Of a stretch of 64,000 bases of DNA, positions 51,301 through 64,000 are shown one piece after another; within the stretch, counting starts at the first letter, position 1; every line of letters begins with the position of its first letter. Origin of the DNA: Phoronis australis (Eukaryota; Phoronida; Phoronidae); NCBI GenBank assembly GCA_002633005.1, contig NMRA01000026.1, forward strand, positions 1,198,710 to 1,262,709. Reading direction: 5' to 3'. A program made the position numbers and the translations under genes. The notes beneath the pieces were generated by a model. The model ran no database searches. It worked only from the letters and a program-made list of their open reading frames with translations, and was not told the DNA's origin.

Positions 51301-54300
51301 TATACAAAGAAAACCTAACTTGCCACCAGGGGATGCCCCAGTAGTCAGACTCATCTCAAAATCAACATCTAGCATACTCACAACTAAACAAACCAAACTT
51401 TATGAAAATTCATCATGGATCTATTAAGTAGATATTGTGGCACAGGTCAAAAATAAGTTTGCCACTAGAGGCGCCGCCGTAGTTGGACCTGCCAGCAAAT
51501 CTATGTTAGTAGTTGTGATCATCTCAATAGGAAAACATGTAAATTTCACAATGATCTGTTATTGGCTTTGGCGGATAAAAAGGCAAACACCAAAAACAGA
51601 CCGAAACAATAGCAATGATCACTAAGGGGCACAGAATTCACAACTCATTCTGGGTTTCAGACACTGTAATTTGTGCAAATTAAAGGAACAGTAAATTTGC
51701 ACCTTCTATTAAAAAACAACTTGATTTTGACAAATCATTGTTCAATACTTCATCCAGTCTGGATAAACTCACCAATCTGATCTTTCTCAAACGGCTCTTC
51801 TAATTCCTTAAAACTTGCCAGAAGACGAATATCCGAGCAGATTTTGTGAACACTGGCACCAAGACTGGATAACATACTCAGACAATCTATGTCCACTTTA
51901 CGCGTGTACGTTTGTCCACACACAGCGTATGTTCTACAAAAATATTACCCAGGTCTATTAATACCAGCCAAACTCATTAACTATGGCCATGTTGCATGGA
52001 AGGATTTGTATTACACCAGGTAGCACATAGATTTTTAGCAAATCACACAGACTGAATGCCCATCCCACATTCCGTATACCCAAGAAACACATGAAAACAC
52101 AAGATTACACTTGCCTTTGCAACCCATTGCAATGTGTTATCAGTGCAGCATCTGATCACTATAGCTTTAATCGCTAAATTCAACTGTCCGCGCTTCGAGT
52201 GATCAATGGTAAAAAAGAGGAAAATTTTCCATGTGACGTAGCGTTCTTCAAATAAATAGACTTATGTGGTAGAAATATTTTTTGTGTTTCAAAATTTAAT
52301 TGCAAGAAACGTTTTTTGCATCTATGAAGTCAAAATAATGATAAAAAAGAGAGACAAAGAAATCGCAACGAAAAAAGAGGAAATCCTCTTAAAGGAAGCA
52401 AATTCCAAGCCCTGCACTGCATACGGAACACAACCCACGTTTGTACATGTCTCCAAGTTTTCAGATGTTAACAAGAACATCGAAACCAACTGTGACTCAA
52501 AAAATGCTTCAGCGTTTGTTGTGGTTGGCCAAGCCTAAAACTGCAACTTCAAGAATGGCGCAATGGTGCAATGACTGTGACGGTGCATATGTGCAATGAC
52601 TGTGACTCAAGTTGGTAATGGAAATAGAACCCCATCATGAGAGTAAAGGAACTTAATTTGATTTTTATTTTTAGCCAGCTAAACAGGGAGAAACGCATCC
52701 TTACTTTAAGATAAGCAACAAAGTGGCAGTTTTCACCCTACTAGTGATATTACGCAAATGTGTTTCTCAGCAGGACACCTCATGCATATTCTCAATTTCA
52801 GACAAAATAATGTATTAAACTGGAAAGTACAACATAGAGCTTCTTGTCTTGCTTAGGCAAGAGGAGAAATGAATGGACTACAAGAACAATGACAATGCCT
52901 TTACATGAACTAAATCCATTACTTTAAGTTATACAAATTCACCTCGTTTTATTTTAATTTGAAGTGTATGTAGTCACTTTTTAAAAACAACTCACAAGCA
53001 CTGTTACTGCTACAAAACAAGAGCAACGAGGAGCATTGAAATGCGCCCACGATAGCACCGCACACGGTGTGCTTCTATGGGTGTCTTTAGGAGAGCTTGG
53101 AATGACCAATGACAAAAACAAGAGGAAAGGTGATGTATCATTCCACAAATAAATAGGCTTGTGTGATAGAAATTTCTTGTGTTGTAAAATTTAACTGAAA
53201 TAAACATTTTGGCACGAATAAAGTCAAAATAATGATAAAAAGTAACAAGATATAGCAAACTGTAAATCTAACAAGAAATCAAAACCAAAAATGAGGAAAT
53301 CCCCTTATGAAAGGAAAATTCCAAGCCCTGCTTTAGTATCATAAAAATGGCCATTAGATAGCGCAGAATCCGTCACACTCATCCGAATTGAGAAAGAAGC
53401 ATTGTCTCTGTAAAACACAACTATTTTGTCAAATATCATGAAAAGAAGCCAAGGAATTACTAAGATAAAGAGGCAAACGTTAAAACAATTGACACTAGGG
53501 GGCACAACTATAATATGATTGATCTGGAACTTGTCATCTGTTGCCATCTCTGAAGCCCATCTGCCAAATTTTGCAAAGACCCTTCAAAGGGTTAAGGAGA
53601 TAAAGCCGTGTATGCAAAAAAGCAAAACTGACCCTAAGGGGCGCCAGAATAGTCAAAAACATCTGAAAATCAACATCAGTCAGGAGCTTCGCATCAGGAA
53701 CACAACTGTCAATTTTTATAATTGTCCTTTGAGTGGTTTGGCAGATAGAGAGGCAGACATCAAAAACATACGCGCCATCAGGTGGCACAGAAAACTGCAT
53801 ATTTGTCCAAAAATGGGAAGGTGTTGTCTCCTTTATAGAAACATATTTGTTGAATTTCATGAAAACACATTCATGAACTCCGAAGATACAGAGGTTAACG
53901 TAAAAAAACATTTTGCCACTAGGGGGACAGCAGTATCTCAATCAGTTCAACACTCATCATCGTTTGTCGACGGCTCCATAGGAATACATCTTTGCAATTT
54001 CATAAAGCTCCTTCAGAGTGTTAAGGAGATTCGCCTGCAGATGCAAAACAAAATCGCCACTAGGGGGCAACACAGTAATCAGACCTGTCTGAAAGTCAAC
54101 ATCAGTTGTGGCCTTCTCATAGAGAGGCGGACGCCAGAAAACGAACCCAAAAATAACAAAAATGTCCACAAGGTGGCATAAAATTTCTCAAATCTGTCCA
54201 AAAATGGAATGGCATCATCGCCTTTGTATTAAAAACCTATTTTTCGAATTTCACAAAAATCTGTCAAGGAACTCTGAAGATACAGAGGCAAAATTGCCAC

Positions 54301-57300
54301 TAACGGGTACAGCAGTAATCGGGTAGGTCCGAAACTTGTCGTCATCTGTCATCAGCCACATAGGAACACACCAGCCAATTTTCAATAAGATCTTGCAAGG
54401 GATTTAGGAGATACAACCGTGAATGTCGGACGACCAGACAGAGACGACGGCAATATGCACCCACACATGAATATTTGGGCGCATAATTATTCATAAATTC
54501 GCATTAATTCAAGATGTTTTTGTCTCACCTGAACTTGTGAGCATAAATTCCCAACACATTAAAAAAACCAGTATGCATACTACTAGGGTATTACCAGAAA
54601 ACAATTTCCACTTTGTAACATGAAACACAACAGTAACCGAACATTTTTGAAAGTACAAAAATGAACTCGAACCTTTTAAATCCTGCCATTTCAGTAACAA
54701 GCTTGTCAAGAATCTCCACCTGAAATATACCGATGTGCTTTTTTAATTTTGAATAATTGATTTATATCCATTCAAAAATGTCTTTCTTAAATTATGTCAA
54801 ATTCACAACAATCACCAATGTTTCTTACCAATCAGAAATAGAAATCAAGTGTCTCCAAATGGTTTTCAAAAAATGGTTTTCAAAAAATATTTTTTGCCTT
54901 AACAAAGGTATCTCGGCCCTCTTGATGACAAAGGTAAAATAGCTGTTATGCTGCTGACACCAGTTGGATAAACCATATGATAAAGTTGACACCTGGAGTG
55001 CAGTGAATAACATTTGTCTAGTTTATCACAAATTTGACAAGAGCAGACAAGATCACACAACAACAGGAGTAAATTCATTACTTTAATAGCATAAACTAAC
55101 AAAATTGTCACCAATGAAGTGAGCCGCAGAAAAGAAATGTTCAGTTGCACAAAACAACTCATTATTTCCATTGCATAAGACAAAAGATCTCACTACAGGT
55201 GACTACCGTTACACTATGTGCCCCAGCCCACATCAAGTGTCTTACTTTCTCTGAGTTCCCCTCAAACAGGGTGAGGAAGCTCGCCTGTGTGCCGGTTGTA
55301 CCTTTGACACCCCTGAACCTCAGATTGTCCCTGGCGTGCTGGACATTGTGGAGGTCCATAAGTAGGTCTTGTATCCACAGAGCGGCCCGCTTACCAACAG
55401 TGGTCAGTTGGGCTGGTCTGTAATGACACCAGAAATACACAACATGGAAACAAGAAAACCAGTGAATGTTCAAACTGAGAATTTAACATTCCAGAAATAA
55501 GTGACATAAATCTTAAGACACTTGCCATGAAACAAGCCCCAGTTAACAACCNATGTGAGCATGCGCATTCCACAGTCCATAGTTTCCTGTACATTTTTCT
55601 GATTTACAACATATGGCTGTGGTGAGTTGTTGCCGAGATATTTGAAAGTTTACGCAAGTTTTATCTTGGCTGGTGCCAAACGTGGTAAGATGACTGTTGA
55701 CCAGTTTCTTGAGGAAGTGTTCATGGACTCAGATAGTGAAAACAAGCTGGAATTGGCACTCAAAGTGACGGTGACAGTGACTGGGAAACTAATACAACAG
55801 TCACAAGTAATGCAGATTCTGTCGATTCGGATCTCAGTGCAATTTTGGAGGAGTTACCGGTCCCTGAAGCTGAACTTGGACGGGCCTACGACGATGCTTG
55901 GCTCGCGCCCTTCGTGCATGATGGAACTCATTCAGAACAATTTTGTGACTTTTTCACAGAATAGCTTTGTGTCCCCACCCGTGTTTCAAGTTTTTGCATA
56001 TCAAGGTGAACTTCAAAACAGACTTTAGCAAGCGACTGCACCACTCATAAATTGGTTATCGTGCAAAGTTGAGGTAGGCCCTATGTTATATACTGTACAT
56101 TCTTGTTTGTAGATGTGATGTTACAAACAATAAATCTACTTTATTAAACATGCAAATCCCATGAATTCCCTTTTAAAAATGCTTATTACGGTTTTTGAGT
56201 GTCAGCTATAATGTTCTCATGTGCGAAAACAGATAAAAACAAAGGGTGTCCAGTTTGAAAGTTAATATAATTATTCACAGCAAGACGATGGTAAAGATAT
56301 GTATATGGTGAAAAACTCCATTAAATTCTGAACAACTTTTGTGCAGACTACTTTTATGTGAAATTGACATTACCCCTTCAAATTTCCAATTTAAAAATGC
56401 TAGGTCATTAATCTGAGTGACCTTCATAACAGCCCAGTGCATAGCAGCAGTGGTGACCTACTTAGCTTAGCACACAGGGAAAGTTGTCTGAATAGAGGCT
56501 TAGCAGGATAAGGGTTAAAGAAGTTACATACAGACCATCGGTAAACTAAATTTTGGTTTAGACCACCTAATGCTACAAATCAGGTTGGAAATTGTTCCTT
56601 TCTTGGATTACGGGGGATTCCTGCAGTTGGCAAGAATTGACAGTTCACTATTGCATGAGATGAGACTCAACAAGTTGGCTTGTCATGGCATCTCATTTTA
56701 TGCGTAGAGTATGTTGTCAAGCACCAGCTAACTTTCAGTTCTCCCATAGCCTAGAAATCATTCCCCATCTGAGTAAGGAGCAATTGAAGCTGATTTGTTA
56801 CAATGATGTGGTCTAAATCAAAGGCTGTATTTTTGATGGCCAAAGACAGGCTTATTGACGCTTTTAATTGAAACATTCGACACTCGCCAGTGAGTGAAGC
56901 AGGACATCCCAAGGTGATAAGTCACATGACTAAAGTAGAGCTTAATGTAGCTTTTTGATACATGTCGAAGTGCACGCAGCTGAGCTGGGAATGAAACACA
57001 GTGGTGTTTTGCACTCGCTGATTTTTGGCTCCACAGGACTGAACACAGTAAGCTTTTCACATTACGTAACACTGTAAACAAAACAATGAAAAAGTGTGGA
57101 GTACCTTACAGTGATATTACTTAAAGAAAAACTGTATCTGTAAACTACTCTGCAAAGAAGCTTACTGCATGTGGGTGTATGCCAGACATGGAAGATACTT
57201 GTGATCATCAGCAAATACAGCCAATCTTTGAATACAGCGGGCAATCTGAAAGGAGTTTGGAAACAGTACAGGTGATTGTACAATGAAAACGGTTTTGACT

Positions 57301-58776
57301 TGAACTCAGAAGTTTATTTTGTGTGAATGCTACATGACAAAGCGGGACACGGAGGTACGCTTTTATGCTTCAAAACCCTTTAGCGTATTGAAAGCAGAAA
57401 GCACAATTGAGTTACCAAAAGACCTTGTGTCAGCCAAAAAAACAGCATGCATTCATCAATATGACTCGAGTACGAGATTGTCTTCAGCTGTCTGATATTA
57501 GCATGCTGAAGCGACGATAAAAGTGGGAAGTTGGTAGCATGCAATTTTGATCCCATTACAAGTTTTATGACCTTACACGTTTATACAGCTCAATAACGTC
57601 CAGGTCTATGTCTATTAAGCGATAATGAGCCATGTTTTCTGTCACAAAAAGAGTTTTGGTTTACGTCCCTTATAATAATGAAATCGGTCTCAAATTTTTC
57701 GGTAGTCAAAATAAGTTTGATTTCTGGGCTTGGAAAGAGCTAACAGCGCATTATTTCAGACCATGTTCTTCCTGAACTAACAGTGTGTTATTTCAGACCA
57801 AGTTCTTCCTGAACCCACAGATCACTTCTAAACTGAGAAAGGAACAAGAAGACCAATTTTTTTAATAGTAAGTGGCTTAAAACAAAACTTCCCTTTGACA
57901 GAAAGCGTGGGTCTAACGCTACTTTAAAGAATGTTCTTGCTTTGTTATTACTTTAAGTGTCACTAGTACAGTCAAAGGAATCAGTTCACGTGAAATCAAG
58001 GATACAAAAGATGTTAACAAGCTGTATACATACCTTAGGTAAAATAATATCAAATGCATCCCTCATAACAATCAAGTCCTGAAACAATTACAACGGAGGG
58101 TATATTAATGCAAAGTAACATTCACTGTAAGCAAGACTAAACAGAAAACTTCAAAATCAGATTAGCAAAAGATATTTTGAAAAGATTTTTCAATATCTAA
58201 GTAATATATTTTACAACTATTAAATAATGTAGTTATTATTTTTTTAAATAAATCTTTACATTACAATTGATGATGTCCTAATTTAGAGTTTTTCACATGT
58301 TTGGCTTTCGTTTCTGGTATTTCTCCACACAAACACTATAAACTAAAAGTCCAATTTAGAGTAAGAGCAAAAAATTGGAATTTTAGTTTTGCAAATTTTG
58401 TTAAATTTGTGCTGGGAAAACAATTAAGAAAGTTTTATTTCAATGAAAAGTAGTCAATAGTCACACAGGGTCCTGCAGTCTAAGCACCAGTTTACTTCAC
58501 TGAGTAGCCGGCATCACACTGGTTCTCAAAATCCGTAACCCCTTTAAGTGACTATTTCCAAAAAGTCTGTACCGTGTTATCTCCTACATAGCAGGAAGTG
58601 GCACCCAGGTGTATGATGGGAGCCGCCTTTGGGCAACACACGCCAAATGTATACACGTGAGCCATAACATCATGCCTTCGTTTCTTCTCCTCGATGGCAG
58701 CTCGCTCAAAATCTATGTTGTCTAAGTTGGCTTCCATCTCTGCAATTTGTTCTTGACTGATGTCCAAACCCAAAGT
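48391..58776 (-). CDS. ADSL: Adenylosuccinate lyase (10 exons; first exon outside window)
   Basis: ADSL catalyses two beta-eliminations, SAICAR to AICAR in purine synthesis and adenylosuccinate to AMP in the purine nucleotide cycle, as a cytosolic tetramer. Exons in coding order: 58573-58776, 58034-58078, 57166-57245, 55246-55417, 54673-54719, 51773-51933, 50155-50302, 49726-49816, 48933-49199, 48391-48477. All junctions are GT-AG with phase kept, giving 433 residues to the stop. Landmarks are [13 protein letters not shown] (catalytic His), [27 protein letters not shown] (second catalytic His), [33 protein letters not shown] (the fumarate-lyase signature loop), [30 protein letters not shown] and [16 protein letters not shown]. 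The first exon, about 50 residues in relatives, was not found up to 64000. No key residue is missing. Confidence 0.97.
51320..51640 (+). mobile_element. Hairpin-ended family, internal fragment
   Basis: This fragment contains 'TTGCCACCAGGGGATGCCCC', 'TTGCCACTAGAGGCGCCGCC' and 'AAAGGCAAACACCAAAAACA', phrases of the three-subunit repeat family at 39999 and 53017. Neither terminal hairpin is present. It is in an ADSL intron. Confidence 0.5.
52188..52414 (-). mobile_element. hAT-like miniature element, diverged short copy
   Basis: It starts with a decayed end (CCGCGCTTCGAGTGATCAATGG, cf. CAGGGCTTGGAATGACCAAT) and finishes with an intact TTCCAAGCCCTG. The middle matches the copy at 53091-53330 (GTCAAAATAATGATAAAAA). 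Flanking hexamers AACTGT and CACTGC are only partly alike. Confidence 0.6.
53017..54485 (+). mobile_element. Hairpin-ended element with higher-order internal repeats, copy B
   Basis: It starts ACAAGAGCAACGAGGAGC, like copy A, and ends with a hairpin (54456-54485, ATGCACCCACACAT...TTGGGCGCAT). In between, subunits run A (about 53453), B (53595), C (53740), A (53880), B (54018), C (54115), A (54275), B (54395), a super-period of about 400-430 bp. A hAT-like element (53091-53330) is inserted near its start. It lies in an ADSL intron. Confidence 0.75.
53091..53330 (-). mobile_element. hAT-like miniature element nested in copy B
   Basis: The ends GAGAGCTTGGAATGACCAAT and TTCCAAGCCCTG match the family TIRs. 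The flanking 6-bp repeat CTTTAG is exact (53085-53090 and 53331-53336). At 240 bp it is about half the length of the 800-1296 copy, so internally deleted. Confidence 0.8.
55627..56040 (+). pseudogene. Possible decayed transposon-type coding fragment in an ADSL intron
   Basis: On the + strand, opposite to ADSL, the frame reads [20 protein letters not shown]. After about 55765 a second frame continues with acidic, regularly coding-like sequence ([20 protein letters not shown], then [18 protein letters not shown]), ending at a stop near 56024. This looks like one gene broken by a frameshift. The Asp/Ser/Glu-rich start recalls transposase N-termini, but I cannot name the family. AATAAA follows near 56128. 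Confidence 0.35.
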
Positions 58777-58867
58777 CTGGAAATATGTTAATATTTAAAT
58801 AGGAATGTTTTCAAGTGAAATTAATGTATTTTTATTATCAAGGATCAATATTACCCTTACCCAAGGT

Positions 58868-59223
58868 TAGTCAAACTTTAGTCAAATACTAGTCATATAT
58901 TAGTCAGAGTAAAGAACCAGTTTAGTCATGAATAAAATGCGACTAAGGATTTTCCATGACACGTTTAAATGGATTTAGTCATCTTTTAGTCACTTCATTG
59001 GTATAACTGGGATGCACTAAAGCTCTAATCAATTGCTAAAAAGCCTTCAGCTCTAGTCAAGACTAATGCTCTAAACATGGCTAAAGCTGAAGGCTTTTAA
59101 TCATTGACTACAGTTTAAGTACATCTCAATGGTGCATTTGAAGTGACTAGAAGGTTAGTCATGACTAGCAGCTTAGTCATGAAAACTAGAGTTGTAGACA
59201 TAATGTGACTAGAAATTTAGTCA
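58868..59223. mobile_element. Foldback element rich in TAGTCA motifs
   Basis: In 356 bp there are 11 TAGTCA and 4 TGACTA words. The centre (about 59040-59100) is an inverted repeat with arms AAAAGCCTTCAGCT and AGCTGAAGGCTTTT. Flanking parts of the two halves match in reverse (TAGTCACTTCA against TGAAGTGACTA). It is in the ADSL intron before the first exon seen here. Confidence 0.7.
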
Positions 59224-59483
59224 CAAAGTATGTTCCAAATGAATGCAGTTTGCATTATATTGAAGTACAACTGATACGTCTAAGAGCTGTTTGTTAATAC
59301 AAGAAGAACCAAAAATCAACTCATAGAATATGGCAATTACAGCATTAGAAGAGAGAATATGTCATACACACAAACACAGAAGATCTGCTTAAAACTCCCA
59401 TTACAAAGTATAAAAGTTAACTTCAACAAAATCAGTCAGGAGCAGGAGACTTTTTCTGTCATGCACACACCAAAATCTTCCAA

Positions 59484-59792
59484 CGTAATGGCTAAGATAG
59501 CATCATCTCACTAATAAATGCCTCTATATCAAATTTTATGAAAATCAGTTGAGAACCTTTGAAGATACAGAGGTAAGCGTAAAAATACTAAAACTGCTGC
59601 TAGAGAACACTCCGACAGTCGGATCCATCCGAAAGTTCGCTCATGACGTCCCATCCATGAAAGGGACACATGTGCAAAATTTCATGAACACACATCAAAG
59701 GGTTTTAAAGATAGAGCAGCGGACGCCAGACAGATGGACGGACAGACAGAGATGACGGAATAATGCGTCCTCACATAAATATGTGGGCGCAT
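59484..59792 (+). mobile_element. Hairpin-ended family, 3'-terminal fragment
   Basis: It contains 'CTTTGAAGATACAGAGGTAA', 'GGACGGACAGACAGAGATGA' and the terminal hairpin 59763-59792 (ATGCGTCCTCACATA / TATGTGGGCGCAT). It is the same 3' end as in 53017-54485 and, inverted, 9588-10035. Confidence 0.7.
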
Positions 59793-62700
59793 AATAAAAT
59801 TGCTTGTTTTCATAAAAGTACCATTATCAAAACAAGTGAAAAGTATCATAGCATCAAGCCAAGAATAAAACAAAACATGCATAGTTTAGACCATAATTGG
59901 GAAGAATGAAAATTTGAATTTGCAAGTTTGAAAGACCACTTTCAACAAACAATACTCAGCAGTGTCATGACAGCGAAATTAGAATTTCAAGAATATTATT
60001 CGTTTAGAAGATCAGTATTAGAAATGGATTAATTATGATGCTCGGTTTCCTGCAGTACTAGCTTTATGGATTAGAGTGAAAGATGTGATCTTTTTATCTT
60101 AGGATTACCTTAAGTTTGCCAACTGATTACAAGATATTGATAGATGTAATCGAGGATTTTCTTGCTTTCCTAAAACACGAGTTTGAAATTGAAACCGTAA
60201 TGAGTGTAAATTGCACCAGAGTTCAAATTAAAATATCCTAGAATCAAAGCCCAGCAGTGGAACCTAATAATGCATAAAAGACTCGCTCTAATATATTCTT
60301 CTACATGTACGCCATCAATGTACAGTGTTTTGCAAAATTTTGCAAATCTAAGGGCATGCTGGTAAGCTTAAAAAAACTTAGGTGGTTGTTTTCAGAAATA
60401 ACGGTCCCCTAAGACGACATGAGCAATGGTTCTTCAATGGAATTTCAGTAGTAGAAAGTACCTTGCATTGCTAATAAACTCAACAATTTTGTGAACTATG
60501 GCTACTAAAAAGTCAATTCACACTAATAAACCAGCCAGTGCAATTTGTAAATAGCTGACTTTCGAAAGAGCCACGTCATATTGAAATTCACAAATCTGCC
60601 AGATGCTGATCAAGTCTTTGGTGGACAGGCATTCAGCGCCACCTACAGATCCCATGCAATGCGAACGGGAGGTATTAACCTTTAGAATGGTATCAACAAC
60701 ATTTTAACACCTTCCCTGCTACCACAATGCCTGCAAATATTCACTGACGTATGGTGGGATGTATACTAACGGCTTACAGAAAAAGGGAAACCTCATGAAA
60801 TATCCATAGATGAAGGACATCATGTCCCATACATTTTCCACTGCAATGAAGAATCTGCAGCTACATAGTTGATGGCTGATAAAGCGGTAGAATTTCGATC
60901 CCTTCCATTGCTAAAAAGCTAAAAATCAACTAGTGAACTTAACCTAATCAAACAATAGAAGAGGTTGTCAATGGAACTTACTCCTCTGTTTTTAAATTAA
61001 TAAATCACCATGTGCAGCAGTAAATTTCTGTCCACCAAATCTGAGTCAGAATCAAACAGAAGTAGCTTTCTCGCTCTCATTACTCAAAAGAGCGCCAATA
61101 TGGAAAGTCCCAGGAAAGCAAAGTTGTCACGATTTACCTCCGTCAATACCCTTTCATCTGTTGGACAGAATAGTTTACCCCACTTAGTGTTTATGATGCA
61201 GAAATATAAGGCTTCAAGAAATATGAACAAATTGAAAACTGTACATACCAAGCTTTGTAAACATGTTTTAGTATTAAACAGCAGTTGAAGGGGAATGTGG
61301 AAGATACCCCTTGTAAACTAAATATGTTGTCCCATGTAAAGTACTGGTTCAAAATACTAGGATTCCTCAGTAATCCTGGGGTAAAGGCAACATAAGATTT
61401 TGCTTTATCAATCATATTTGACTGACAGATCTTCGTGATTAGGCAAGCTTTGTAGGGTAACTGTCAGTGTACCACTTCTTAGATGTTTGGATTAGCCAAG
61501 GTGCAGCAAAGTATGCGTACTTCTTAATAGCGTTTTCCCAGCGTGTGAACAATTGCTATCTACAAGGCTGGCAATCAGATATTAAATGTAACTCGCAACT
61601 TTCTTACTATACGAGATTCAAAACAACATATTTTCTAGAGAATTATTTAGAAATATTATCTCATGTTTACGTATGCAGTCGCTGACTCTACAGCGGTGCT
61701 CAAACTATCCTTTTCCTGTGGATAGAGGTCGCCACACATATATTCCTTATCAAAATAGGTTGTGTGATTTGGGTTTTGTGGAAGAAGAAAATCACTCTGT
61801 TAGTGTGCAGTGCATACCAAGGTCTTTAGGTACAATACTTAAGTGGTCGCTTTTGTCATTCTCTCCCATTACTTAAATTTTAATTTCTCGACAGCACTCC
61901 TGATATTTTACTTCAGAAATCCATCCACTATGCCCTCAAGTATCACAATTTACTGTCTACTAGTAGTTTGTACCACACTTGACAATTTATTAATTTGCAT
62001 TTGTTATATATTGAGCCAATGGCCATGTTTATAAATGCCAATCAAACTCATATTAACAATATTTCATATAGTAAGTGGAATGAACTTAGAATTCAATTAA
62101 TTTTCATTCAAAAGATGAGGGTTTAGAGCTTAGAGACAACTGATGCACCAAGTAAAGGCCTTACTGGCTATGACAATTTCAGAATCTAGACACTTGGCAT
62201 GTCCTCTTAAGTTTGACACCTGGAAGAGACATGAACAGGTTTTGGTCTCATTGCCATTGTTGTTGCAGTTTGTAAATACGTGCTGCACATGTCAAAAGTA
62301 TTCAGACAAAATTACCCAGAATTCCCCACCATGACAGCTGGGCGGAAACCAAATTAATCATGGTAATCTTCCTTCATGACCGGGAATGACCAGGAATTAC
62401 AAGACAGTTAGTAAGGTTGCTAAGTCATTCTCTAATTAGAATATTGATGCCACATTAGTCACCACCAGCTTATTTTAGTTTTGAACAGAAATGCCTGTCA
62501 TTGTGGACAAACAGTTGACTTAGCCTGGTTACTTTTGCCATATATTGTATACCCTAGGGCAGCAGACTTGCACCTGCCATAAAGCCGACAAATTCCCAGC
62601 TGTTTGTCAAGCGCAGCACAGTATTACTAATATGATGGCCAACAGGCATCAACGAGGCAGCACCTGATTGTCTAGAGGCCGGCAAAGAAAAGGCCAGCCA

Positions 62701-64000
62701 CTTAGTCAAGGGATCATACAATAGCCATCCAGTGCTACCCTCCATGTGTCTGGGTGTCGCTCAGGAACTTTACATTTGTACTGAAAGATTACACATCAAA
62801 ACGTATCATTCAAGGTTGGCATTAATGCCGTCACTATCCGTCACTGAAATACGCAATTACATTGAAAAGGACGCAATTTTCCGCGAACCGGTGCGTCCAG
62901 GGGTGACGCAATTACTATCTCAACGAAACGAACCTCAGCTAAGTCAAAATTTGTTTATTTTTGCATTCAGTGAGTTTTACAACTTCGTCAGCAAAAAACT
63001 CTTTGTTCGGGCTTCCTCTAGTGTGACGCAGACAACTGATGCCACTGAAAGGTAAAATTCCAATGATTTAATTGGTCAACCCAGTCCCGTGAGACATCAC
63101 CAGTCAACACACAGTGACCAGACGATAATTCATGAGACTCATACTAGTCAAGCCGATTGCCTTATAAGGAGTTTCATTGGCTGATCCAATATTTATTACG
63201 CCATTCACAACTCCTTATTTTAGGGGCAGGGCGCGAAGTTTGTGGTTTTGGAGGGAGTTCTGGTTGACATGCGCATTTAACTTATTCAGTCATGTCATCT
63301 GCTGTGCGAAGAAAATACTTCTTTACAAACCGAGAGATGCTCCAGATACAGGCGTTGACCCAGATTCTAGTACTATGGTACAAATAATCCAGATCCAGAT
63401 CATGGTAAAAACAGAATCCAGAAACACAAATACGCTTGAAATGAACAGGGGACATTTCAAAGTACCAGATTTTTGCTGACAACATCAAACAAAGGCATTT
63501 CTACATATATTCGCTCTAAATTTGAGTAAAGACGGTTATGAACAGGAAGAATGAGTTGGTGACAATTCCGAAAATACTGGAAATGGTATCGTTGCAAACG
63601 TTTGGTATTGTTGCAAACGTCTGCTGCACTCTTGAAATATTGGTTTCAACAAGCCATGATCTCCCATCCAAGTAAATGGAAACGTACGTGGATTCGTTTG
63701 TAGATACATAATTACAGATGGTAGATGAAACCATATGCTGTGCAATTCAATGAGATGAATTAATATTTATAGCTCATTGGTGCACTTTATACATACATGG
63801 TGGACGAAACCATAGATTCGTATGTTGTCGTGCAGTTCTGCAAGAATTCCGGTCGTGTAGTTATCCTGTTAGAAGTTCCATCGTTTTGACGTCAAATTCA
63901 TACAAACATTGCGAGGGTAGTGACCAAAAGAATGCAGTGCAAGTCATGAGAATGACAGAAAAAATAGTAGATAGGCTCATTTGACAAGACTGCCTATGAT
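59793..64000. other. Non-coding, probable first intron or upstream region of ADSL
   Basis: I looked on the - strand for the ADSL first exon (family start with a SRYAS...W-L-AEAE stretch) and saw none. The short frames, for example 62732-63055 on the + strand, resemble no family I know. No RNA gene or repeat was recognised. Confidence 0.45.

Noticed and set aside
53519-54181. 220-codon + frame in an ADSL intron
   Set aside because: It runs across the tandem subunits of the hairpin-ended repeat, and other copies are full of stops.
62732-63055. 107-codon + frame near the right edge
   Set aside because: It has no family resemblance and lies in an otherwise non-coding region. Its length is within chance expectation.

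Overview
This is animal nuclear DNA. Coding sequence is cut into many short exons with GT-AG introns, the gaps hold several families of non-autonomous transposons, and a few single N bases mark assembly joins. The proteins look like those of a marine invertebrate (a non-vertebrate deuterostome or a lophotrochozoan), but the sequence alone does not fix the phylum.

Four genes are secure and two features are weaker. (1) 1459-12573, + strand: EIF3D, the cap-binding subunit of translation initiation factor eIF3, 13 exons, with the N-terminal exon(s) off the left edge. (2) 21171-22469, - strand: a single-exon PI-PLC X-domain (PLCXD-type) protein. (3) 27695-28390, - strand: a single-exon LicD/fukutin-type membrane-anchored transferase, with a short frameshifted relic of the same gene type at 22873-22957. 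(4) 29402-45092, - strand: a complete 10-exon class-III aminotransferase-fold phospho-lyase (ETNPPL/PHYKPL), 448 residues when the exons are joined. (5) 38354-38558, - strand: an exon encoding the first part of a THAP zinc finger, inside intron 2 of gene 4. (6) 48391-58776, - strand: ADSL, adenylosuccinate lyase, 10 exons through the stop codon, with the N-terminal exon beyond the right edge.

The genes do not form one pathway. They cover translation (EIF3D), purine synthesis (ADSL), phosphoethanolamine or phosphohydroxylysine breakdown (ETNPPL/PHYKPL), and phospholipid or glycan chemistry at membranes (PLCXD, LicD). EIF3D and ADSL are both on human chromosome 22q, so their closeness here probably reflects old linkage.

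Repeats explain much of the rest. One hAT-like miniature family has CAGGGCTTGGAAT ends and 6-bp target duplications (copies near 1, 800, 8741, 52188 and 53091). A second family has a terminal hairpin and an internal array of three alternating subunits of about 140 bp (9588, 11284, 39999, 51320, 53017, 59484). A third is a GC-rich-ended element of about 260 bp (28484, 43070, 46554). There are also several foldback or palindromic insertions (24518, 25967, 35531, 43378, 58868). A 2.36-kb direct duplication (15555-20292) and a 95-bp one (14066-14498) each sit at a single N and are most simply unmerged overlapping contig ends.
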